This document shows positions 43,134 through 49,654 of a stretch of DNA of 64,000 nt, piece by piece. Source of the stretch: Burkholderiaceae bacterium (GTDB taxonomy: Bacteria; Pseudomonadota; Gammaproteobacteria; Burkholderiales; Burkholderiaceae_C). Position 1 is the first letter of the stretch. The number at the start of each line of letters is the position of its first letter. The notes beneath the pieces were generated by a model. That model made no database searches and was not told where the DNA came from. It saw only the letters and a program-made list of their open reading frames with translations. The stretch spans positions 186,001-250,000 of the forward strand of contig JACKLO010000007.1 of the NCBI GenBank assembly GCA_024235915.1, in the 5' to 3' direction. The position numbers and the translations under genes were made by a program.

Positions 43134-44129
43134 ATGCGGACCGTGATCGTCGGCGCCGGGGCCATCGGGGGCTGCATCGGCACGCGGCTGGCGCTGGAGG
43201 GCGGCGTGCCCGTCGCCGCCTATGCCCGCGGCGAGACGCTGAAGGCCTTGCGCGAGCACGGTTGGCGCATGGACAGCGCGGGCCGCCACTGGCACGCCAA
43301 GGTCGAGCAGGCCAGTGACGACGCGAGCACGCTGGGCGCGGCCGATCTGCTGGTGGTGGCCGTGAAAGGCCAGGCACTGGCGCCGCTGGCGCCGAAGCTG
43401 GCGCCGCTGGTGGGCCCGGACACCGTGATCCTGCCGGCGATGAACGGCGTGCCCTGGTGGTTCGGTCGCGGCCTTCCGGGTGATGCCGCCAACATGGCGC
43501 TGGACACCGTGGACCCGGGTGGCGTCATCGCGCAGGCCCTGCCGCCGGCGCAGGTGCTGGGCTGCGTGGTGCACATTGCCGCCGGCACCACGGCACCGGG
43601 CCAGGTGCAGCATCGCATGGGCTGGGGCCTGATCGTCGGTGAGCCCGACGGCGCGCACAGCGCAAGCCTGGGCCGGGTGGTGGAACTGCTGGCCCGCGCC
43701 GGCTTCGAGGTCACGGCCGAGCCGGCCATCCATCGGGCGCTCTGGTACAAGCTCTGGGGCAACGTCACGATGAACCCGGTGTCGGCGCTCACCGGTGCCA
43801 CCGCCGATCGCATCCTCGACGACCCGCTGGTGCGCGCCTTCTGTTCCGCCGTGATGGTGGAAGTGGCCGCGGTCGGCGCACGCATCGGCTGCGCCATCGA
43901 GCAGAGCCCGGAAGACCGCCACGCAGTCACCCGCAAGCTCGGCGCGTTCAAGACCTCGATGCTGCAGGACGTGGAGGCCGGGCGCAGCCTGGAACTCGAC
44001 GGCATCGTGGCCGCGGTGCGCGAGATCGCTTCGCGCGTGGGCGTGGCGACGCCGAACCTGGATGCACTGTTCGGTCTCGTGAGGCTGATGGCGCAGGGGC
44101 GTGGCCTCTACCCCGGCTCAAGCGCTTGA
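43134..44129 (+). CDS. 2-dehydropantoate 2-reductase (PanE/ApbA family)
   Basis: This 331-residue NADPH enzyme shows VIVGAGAIGGCIGTRLAL at the N-terminus, LVVAVKGQALAPLAP, and the catalytic Lys in ALWYKLWGNVTMNPVSALTG. E. coli PanE makes pantoate for coenzyme A, but many bacteria have several paralogues that reduce other 2-oxo acids, so I leave the symbol empty. It begins 10 bases after the ParA-like gene and is probably co-transcribed. The downstream PepSY gene is 113 bases away. Confidence 0.88.
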   Translation: MRTVIVGAGAIGGCIGTRLALEGGVPVAAYARGETLKALREHGWRMDSAGRHWHAKVEQASDDASTLGAADLLVVAVKGQALAPLAPKLAPLVGPDTVILPAMNGVPWWFGRGLPGDAANMALDTVDPGGVIAQALPPAQVLGCVVHIAAGTTAPGQVQHRMGWGLIVGEPDGAHSASLGRVVELLARAGFEVTAEPAIHRALWYKLWGNVTMNPVSALTGATADRILDDPLVRAFCSAVMVEVAAVGARIGCAIEQSPEDRHAVTRKLGAFKTSMLQDVEAGRSLELDGIVAAVREIASRVGVATPNLDALFGLVRLMAQGRGLYPGSSA

Positions 44130-44242
44130 CGCATGAGCCGGCTGCCCGTGGGGCCCGTCGTGCAGGCGCCATGGGGCGGGGGCGCCAGTCCGCCTGGCCG
44201 CCGCATCCGGATCACCCGGCACCGTAGGCGCGCAGGCACGCA

Positions 44243-44950
44243 ATGACGCTGACCGCACACGCCTGGCGCTGGCACCGCTGGCTGGGTTGGCTCGTGGGCC
44301 TGCAGGTGCTGGCCTGGGTGACCGGTGGCCTGCTGTTCGCGTGGCTGCCTTTCGAGCCCTGGGTCAAGGGCGGCGACGTGCTGCAGCGCCCGGCCCTGGC
44401 GCTGTCCACGCTGCCGCCGGGGCTGGACGACCTGGACCCAGCCAGTGTGAGCGCCATGGCTGCCGTCGCCACGCCGCGCGGCACGGCCTGGCGCCTGCGG
44501 GTGGCCGGGCAGGCGCAGCCGATCTACCGGCTGGTGTCGGGCGCCGCCTGGGTGGCGCCCGATGTGGCCGAACTGCGCGCCTTTGCCCGCGCCCTGGCGC
44601 CTTCGCTGGGCGAGCCGGTGGCGGTGGAGCGCATGGCACAGGTGCCCAAGCGCCTGGGCATCGTCGACGAAGTGGGCGGCCGTGGCGACGTGTGGCGCGT
44701 GCGCTGGGCCGACGGCCTGCACACGCGCGTCTACCTGGACGGGCAAGGTGGCGAGTTCCTCGCCCTCCGCAACGAGGCCTGGGTCTGGTACGACTTCTTC
44801 TGGCGCCTGCACATCATGGACTACGGCGGCGGCGAGGACTTCAACAACGGCTGGCTGCGCGCCGCCTCGGTGGCGGCTTGGGCGCTGGTGGGGGCCGGAA
44901 TCTGGTTGTCGGTGATGGCCATCCGGCGGCGGCTTCGACGCCGCGCTTGA
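44243..44950 (+). CDS. PepSY-domain membrane protein
   Basis: This 235-residue protein has an N-terminal helix (about 14-36, WLGWLVGLQVLAWVTGGLLFAW), a periplasmic region of about 160 residues, and a C-terminal helix (about 203-225). HRWLGWLVG and FWRLHIMDYGGGEDFNNGWL are typical of PepSY-associated TM proteins, a family that includes iron-reductase-like partners of siderophore uptake. No TonB receptor is adjacent. The function here is unassigned. Confidence 0.78.
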   Translation: MTLTAHAWRWHRWLGWLVGLQVLAWVTGGLLFAWLPFEPWVKGGDVLQRPALALSTLPPGLDDLDPASVSAMAAVATPRGTAWRLRVAGQAQPIYRLVSGAAWVAPDVAELRAFARALAPSLGEPVAVERMAQVPKRLGIVDEVGGRGDVWRVRWADGLHTRVYLDGQGGEFLALRNEAWVWYDFFWRLHIMDYGGGEDFNNGWLRAASVAAWALVGAGIWLSVMAIRRRLRRRA

Positions 44951-44995
44951 CCTCGCTCAAGTGAGCGGGGCGGGGCGCCGCCCAGAATCGCGCCC

Positions 44996-45763
44996 ATGTC
45001 GACCCTCCTGTACGACCACGACGGCCACCGGGTGCTGATGTTCAGCGACCTGACGGACGAGGCCGGCGAAGCCGTGCAGTCCAACCAGTTCCTGATCGTC
45101 GATGGCGACACCGGCGCAGTCATCGACCCGGGTGGTAACCTGGCCTACGGCGAGCTCTACCTGGGCATGACGCGGTACTTCCCGCCCAGCAAGCTTGCCG
45201 CCATCATCGCCTCGCACGCCGACCCCGACATCGTGGCTTCGCTGGACCGCTGGACGACGGCGACGCAGGCCAAAATCTACATCTCCCGGGTGTGGGAACG
45301 CTTCATCCCGCACTTCTGCAAGCCAGGCAAGACCAGCGGGCGCATCGTGCCGATCCCCGACCAGGGCCAGCGCATCCGCATCGGCCGGCACGACCTGTTC
45401 GCCCTGCCAGCGCATTTCCTGCATGCCGAGGGCAACTTCCAGTTCTGGGATCCGGTGAGCCAGATCCTGTTCTCCGGCGACCTGGGCGTGTCCCTGGTCT
45501 CGGGCGAACTCGCCAAGCAGCCGGTCACCGACCTGGCGGCGCTGAAGCCGTCGATGGAAGCCTTTCACCGCCGCTACATGGTGTCGGGCAAGGTGTTGCG
45601 CTGGTGGGCCGACATGGTCGAGCCGCTGCCGATCCGCATGATCGTGCCGCAGCACGGCGCGCCTCTGGCCGGCCCGGCCATCCGCGATTTCATCGCCTGG
45701 ACGCGCAGCCTGGCCTGCGGCATCGACCTGATGGGCCCGGACAACTACCGCATCCCGGCATGA
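44996..45763 (+). CDS. ODP/MBL-fold protein (FprA-like di-iron oxygen-binding domain)
   Basis: This 255-residue metallo-beta-lactamase-fold protein has the oxygen-binding di-iron layout of flavodiiron proteins. The candidate ligands are IIASHADPDIVASLD (His-x-Asp-x-Asp, in place of the usual His-x-Glu-x-Asp), LPAHFLHAEGNF (His), LFSGDLG (bridging Asp) and IVPQHGAP (His). It lacks the flavodoxin and rubredoxin domains of true flavodiiron reductases. Stand-alone ODP proteins are thought to sense or reduce O2, NO or peroxide. It ends 22 bases before an MFS gene on the same strand. Confidence 0.82.
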   Translation: MSTLLYDHDGHRVLMFSDLTDEAGEAVQSNQFLIVDGDTGAVIDPGGNLAYGELYLGMTRYFPPSKLAAIIASHADPDIVASLDRWTTATQAKIYISRVWERFIPHFCKPGKTSGRIVPIPDQGQRIRIGRHDLFALPAHFLHAEGNFQFWDPVSQILFSGDLGVSLVSGELAKQPVTDLAALKPSMEAFHRRYMVSGKVLRWWADMVEPLPIRMIVPQHGAPLAGPAIRDFIAWTRSLACGIDLMGPDNYRIPA

Positions 45764-45785
45764 CGGCGCCCGCCACAATGCGCGG

Positions 45786-47033
45786 GTGACACCCCGCTCG
45801 CACTCTGCACACGCTCCCGACAGCCGTTACGCCTGGTGGCGGCTGGCGGCCACGCTGCTGGCGATGACGCTGGGCAGCAGCGCGATGTACGTGGTCTCGG
45901 TGGTGCTGCCGGCGGCACAGGCCGAGTTTGGCGTGGCGCGCGCCGACGCGTCGCTGCCCTACACGCTGCTGATGGTGGGCTTCGGCCTCGGCGGCCTGTT
46001 GATGGGCCGCCTGGCCGATCGCTTCGGCGTGGCCACGGTGCTGGCCGTCGGGGCGGCCGGGCTGGGCCTGGGGTACGTGGCCGCGGCGCACACTGGCGGC
46101 ATCACGGCCTTTGCCATCGTGCACGGCCTGCTGCTCGGCGCCTTCGGCAGCGCCTGCACCTTCGCACCGCTGGTGGCCGACACTGCGCTGTGGTTCGTCA
46201 AGCGGCGTGGCATCGCCGTGGCCGTGTGCGCCAGCGGCAACTACGTGGCCGGCGCGGTCTGGCCGCCGCTGGTGCAATGGGGCATCGAGCACCATGGCTG
46301 GCGCGACACCTACACCGCACTCGGCCTGGTCTGCGGCCTGGGGCTGGCGCTGCTGGTGCCGCTGATGCGCGAACGTCCGCCGGCCGTGGCGTCTTCTGCC
46401 GCCGGCACTGCGGCCACTGCCAGCGCGGACGGCGCGCGGCCCTTCGGCCTGGCGCCGAACGCCGCGCTGGCGCTGCTGTGCATCGCCGGCGTGGCCTGCT
46501 GCGTGGCCATGGCCATGCCGCAGGTGCACATCGTGGCCTACTGCGGCGACCTGGGCTTCGGCGCCGCCCGCGGTGCCGAGATGCTGTCGCTGATGCTGGC
46601 CTGCGGCATTGCCAGCCGGCTGCTCAGCGGCGTCATCTGCGACCGCATTGGCGGCGTGCGCACCCTGCTGCTGGGCTCGGTGCTGCAGGGCCTGGCGCTG
46701 CTGATGTTCCTGCCGGCGGATTCGCTGGTGTCGCTGTACGTGGTCTCGGCACTGTTCGGGCTGTTCCAGGGCGGCATCGTGCCCAGCTACGCGATCATCG
46801 TGCGCGAGCACTTTCCCGCTGCCGTGGCCGGGGCGAAGACGGGCGCGGTGCTCATGGCCACGCTCTTCGGCATGGCCCTGGGCGGCTGGATGTCGGGCAA
46901 GGTGTTTGACTTGACGGGCTCCTACCACGCGGCCTTCGTCAACGGCGTGCTGTGGAACGCGCTGAACCTGTCGATTGCCGCCTTCCTGTGGTGGCGCGTG
47001 GCCGGGCCCCGGCGAAAGGTGGCCGTGGCATGA
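45786..47033 (+). CDS. Major facilitator superfamily transporter
   Basis: This 415-residue protein has 12 predicted membrane helices, with the MFS loop motif LLMGRLADRFGVATVLAVG between helices 2 and 3 and its echo LLSGVICDRIGGVRTLLLG between helices 8 and 9. It resembles the oxalate/formate or monocarboxylate branch in overall style. The substrate is unknown. The start is GTG at 45786. Its stop overlaps the epimerase start (ATGA), so the two are coupled. Confidence 0.87.
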   Translation: MTPRSHSAHAPDSRYAWWRLAATLLAMTLGSSAMYVVSVVLPAAQAEFGVARADASLPYTLLMVGFGLGGLLMGRLADRFGVATVLAVGAAGLGLGYVAAAHTGGITAFAIVHGLLLGAFGSACTFAPLVADTALWFVKRRGIAVAVCASGNYVAGAVWPPLVQWGIEHHGWRDTYTALGLVCGLGLALLVPLMRERPPAVASSAAGTAATASADGARPFGLAPNAALALLCIAGVACCVAMAMPQVHIVAYCGDLGFGAARGAEMLSLMLACGIASRLLSGVICDRIGGVRTLLLGSVLQGLALLMFLPADSLVSLYVVSALFGLFQGGIVPSYAIIVREHFPAAVAGAKTGAVLMATLFGMALGGWMSGKVFDLTGSYHAAFVNGVLWNALNLSIAAFLWWRVAGPRRKVAVA

Positions 47034-48013
47034 GGCTGCTGGTCATCGGTGGCACGCGGTTCGTCGGCCGGCACCTGGTGGACGCAGCGCTGGCGCGGGG
47101 CGACAGGGTCACGCTGTTCAACCGCGGGCAGTCGGGCGCGGCGCCGGTCGGCGTCGAGCAGCGCACCGGCGACCGGCGAGGTGACCTGTCGGCACTGGCC
47201 GAAGGCCACTGGGATGCCGTGGTCGACACCTGCGGCTACCTGCCGCGCGAGGTGGCGGCCATGGCGGCGGCGCTGCGCGGCCGGGTGGGGCGCTACGTGT
47301 TCATCTCGTCGGTGTCGGTCTACGCGACCACAGCCACCGGCAACACCGAGCGCGACCCGGTGGCGACGATCGACGACCCGGACACCGAAACCGTCGATGG
47401 CCGCACCTACGGGCCGCTGAAGGCGCGCTGCGAAGCGGTGCTGACGGCCGCGATGGGGCCACAGGCCACCATCGTGCGTCCGGGCCTCATCGTTGGCCCG
47501 CACGACCCGACGCAGCGCTTCACCTACTGGCCGGCGCGGCTGGCGCGGGCGGTTGATGGCCAGCCGGTGCTGGCACCCGGATGGCCGGGGGCGCCGGTGC
47601 AGGTGATCGACGCGCGCGACCTGGCCGTGTTCGGGCTGCGCCTGATCGACGACGGCCGCGCCGGCGTCTTCAACGCCGTCGGCCCGACGGTGACGATGGG
47701 TGAGGTGCTGCAGGCCTGCGCGGCTGCGGCCCGGGTGCAGCCCGACCTGCGCTGGATCGACCTGGCCACGTTGCAGGCGCGCGGCCTGCAGCCCTGGAGC
47801 GACCTGCCGCTGGCGCTGCCCGACGACGCCGAACATGCCGGCTTCATGCGCACCGATGCGCAGCGCGCACAGGCCGCTGGCCTGCACACGCGGCCGCTGG
47901 CAGAGACGGTGGCCGACACCCTGGCCTGGTGGCGGGCGCTGCCACCGGCCGCCCAGGCCTTCGACAAGGCCGGTCTCAGCGCCGACCGGGAGCGCGCGGC
48001 GCTGGTTGGCTGA
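47030..48013 (+). CDS. NAD-dependent epimerase/dehydratase (extended SDR)
   Basis: This 327-residue protein has the Rossmann motif LLVIGGTRFVGRHLV (residues 3-17). The SDR Ser appears in YVFISSVSVYA and the catalytic Tyr-x-x-x-Lys in YGPLKARCE. VIDARDLAVFGLRLI and a C-terminal WWRAL are typical of reductases near isoflavone reductase-like and sugar-epimerase families. The substrate is not evident. It overlaps the MFS gene by four bases. A perfect 20-bp palindrome lies 19 bases after its stop. Confidence 0.83.
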   Translation: MRLLVIGGTRFVGRHLVDAALARGDRVTLFNRGQSGAAPVGVEQRTGDRRGDLSALAEGHWDAVVDTCGYLPREVAAMAAALRGRVGRYVFISSVSVYATTATGNTERDPVATIDDPDTETVDGRTYGPLKARCEAVLTAAMGPQATIVRPGLIVGPHDPTQRFTYWPARLARAVDGQPVLAPGWPGAPVQVIDARDLAVFGLRLIDDGRAGVFNAVGPTVTMGEVLQACAAAARVQPDLRWIDLATLQARGLQPWSDLPLALPDDAEHAGFMRTDAQRAQAAGLHTRPLAETVADTLAWWRALPPAAQAFDKAGLSADRERAALVG

Positions 48014-48032
48014 CCCCGGGGTCGCGGGGGGG

Positions 48033-48052
48033 CCGCGCCGTCGACGGCGCGG
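48033..48052 (+). terminator. Perfect 20-bp palindrome after the epimerase gene
   Basis: CCGCGCCGTC followed directly by its reverse complement GACGGCGCGG forms a perfect inverted repeat 19 bases downstream of the epimerase stop. It has no T-run, so a Rho-independent terminator is only possible. A dimeric protein site is the alternative. Confidence 0.4.
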
Positions 48053-48071
48053 GCGTTGAAACGGTGCGGAG

Positions 48072-48089
48072 ATGCTGGCGGGCCAGCAT
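48072..48089. repeat. Inverted repeat in the leader of the first PEP-CTERM gene
   Basis: ATGCTGGC (48072-48079) and GCCAGCAT (48082-48089) are perfect 8-base arms around GG. The repeat lies 30 bases before the chosen PEP-CTERM start. It could be an mRNA hairpin affecting translation or an operator. Confidence 0.45.
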
Positions 48090-48119
48090 GCGGGCCATCA
48101 CCTGTCAGCGACCCTTGCG

Positions 48120-48806
48120 ATGCGACACCTGTGGTCGGCCATCACTGCCCTGTTTGCACTTGGCCTGGTGGCCGCGCCGGCAGTGGCGGCCGATGCCAGC
48201 TTCGCCTTCGCGGATACGCCCTATCTCTCCGAGGCGGACATTCCCGCGGGCTTCTACGGCAGCGGGCTGCCCACCGTGCTCGAGAACTTCGAGGATGGAG
48301 CGCTCGACGCCTCGCTGCGCGTCAACGCCGGCATGCAGATCATCGCGCCCGGGGGTTTCACCGACTCGGTGGACGGCGACGACGGCGTGATCGACGGTTC
48401 CGGTGCCGGCGGACGATCGATCTTCGGCGGCGCGATGCGGTTCGACTTCGTCGGTGCCGGCCCGCTGCCCACTGCTTTTGCGCTGGTCTGGACGGATTTC
48501 GGCGGGCCGACGGACGCCACCTTCAGCGCCTTCGACGCCAATGGTGCCAGCCTGGGCTCCATCGTCCGCCGTGTGGGCGACAGCACCTTTGCGTCCACGA
48601 CGGCCGAGGACCGCTTCTTCGGCGTGCAGTTTGCGGGCGGCATCTCGGGCATCGCCATCCTCAGCGGCGGCGGCGGCCTGCAGGAGGTCGATCGCGTGCA
48701 ATGGGGCTTTGCCGCCCCCGTGCCGGAGCCGCACGCGTGGGCGCTGCTGCTGGCGGGCCTGCCCTGGCTCGTGACGACGACGCGGCGGCGCGCTGGCCGT
48801 GTCTGA
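48120..48806 (+). CDS. PEP-CTERM exported protein (first)
   Basis: This 228-residue protein has a signal peptide (1-24, ending APAVAA). The mature beta-rich domain has an Asp/Gly-rich stretch (DSVDGDDGVIDGSGAGGRS). The C-terminal sorting signal is VPEPHAWALLLAGLPWLVTTTRRRAGR: Pro-Glu-Pro, a membrane helix, then Arg-rich end. Exosortase and EpsH-type systems cut such signals and couple export to polysaccharide. No exosortase gene lies in the window. ATG 48120 starts the signal peptide; an in-frame upstream ATG at 48072 overlaps the inverted repeat. Confidence 0.85.
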   Translation: MRHLWSAITALFALGLVAAPAVAADASFAFADTPYLSEADIPAGFYGSGLPTVLENFEDGALDASLRVNAGMQIIAPGGFTDSVDGDDGVIDGSGAGGRSIFGGAMRFDFVGAGPLPTAFALVWTDFGGPTDATFSAFDANGASLGSIVRRVGDSTFASTTAEDRFFGVQFAGGISGIAILSGGGGLQEVDRVQWGFAAPVPEPHAWALLLAGLPWLVTTTRRRAGRV

Positions 48807-48865
48807 CCCATTGCCGTCGCCCACCCAAGCCGCCAACCCTTCAGCTTCACCTCATGAGGTTTGCC

Positions 48866-49594
48866 ATGCACAAGACCCTGACCCGCTCCCTGTCCATCGG
48901 CCTGCTCTCGATGGCCTGCACCGCGGCTGCCTGGGCAACGACCCAGACCGTGTCGGTGGCCGACCCCGACGCCACCAGCTGGGAGACCCAGCTGCTGATG
49001 GACGGTGGACCGCCCAGTGCAGTGTCCGCCACCGTGGCCGGCAGTGGCGACACCGAATGGCAGGTCCACTGGACGCTTGGCCGGACCACGGCGCCGGGCA
49101 GCTGGACCAATGTGCTGGCGCTGGTCTACACCGGCGCGGCCTATGACCCGGGCACGCAGGGTGCGGTGGAACAGCTGGATGTCGCGATCGACCTGCTCGG
49201 CCTGTCCAGCAGCTTCTCCAGCGGCGCCACCGGCTTCGTGCGGCCCCTGTTGCGGCAGGACGGCGTGGTGTTCACGGTGGCCGGCAGCGATGCGCAGGTG
49301 GGCCCGGTGATGGCCACGCCATCCCGGTGGTCGTTCAGCGCCACGGACAACTGGGTGTCCCTGACGCCCGGCGCGGTGCTGGACCTCAGTGCCGGCGGCT
49401 CGCCCATCGAGTTCGGCGCCCGCTGGGCCCTGGGCGCCAACTGCAGCGGGGCCAGTGGCTGCAACCCCGGCAGCGCCGTCACCGCGCTGGACAACTTCCA
49501 GTGGACCGTCACGGCGGCCGTGCCCGAGCCCGGCAGCTGGGCCCTGATGCTGGCCGGCCTGGCTGCTGTCGGCGTGATGAAGCGCCGCCGCTGA
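48866..49594 (+). CDS. PEP-CTERM exported protein (second)
   Basis: This 242-residue protein has a signal peptide (1-25, ending AAAWA), a beta-rich mature domain with one Cys pair (ANCSGASGCNPG) and a C-terminal PEP-CTERM signal (VPEPGSWALMLAGLAAVGVMKRRR). It has no close sequence resemblance to the preceding PEP-CTERM protein outside the sorting signal. GAGG precedes the ATG at 48866; an in-frame ATG at 48854 is possible. It is 59 bases after the first PEP-CTERM gene and 60 before the BTAD regulator. Confidence 0.86.
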   Translation: MHKTLTRSLSIGLLSMACTAAAWATTQTVSVADPDATSWETQLLMDGGPPSAVSATVAGSGDTEWQVHWTLGRTTAPGSWTNVLALVYTGAAYDPGTQGAVEQLDVAIDLLGLSSSFSSGATGFVRPLLRQDGVVFTVAGSDAQVGPVMATPSRWSFSATDNWVSLTPGAVLDLSAGGSPIEFGARWALGANCSGASGCNPGSAVTALDNFQWTVTAAVPEPGSWALMLAGLAAVGVMKRRR

Positions 49595-49604
49595 AGTCTC
49601 TGGC

Positions 49605-49624
49605 GCTCCGGCCCTGGCCGGAGC
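49605..49624 (+). terminator. Hairpin after the second PEP-CTERM gene
   Basis: GCTCCGGCC (49605-49613) and GGCCGGAGC (49616-49624) are perfect 9-base arms starting 10 bases after the stop. No T-run follows, so it may act as an attenuating or RNA-stabilising structure rather than a classical terminator. Confidence 0.45.
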
Positions 49625-49654
49625 CCGGCGCGGCAGCCGCTACAGTGCGGCGCC

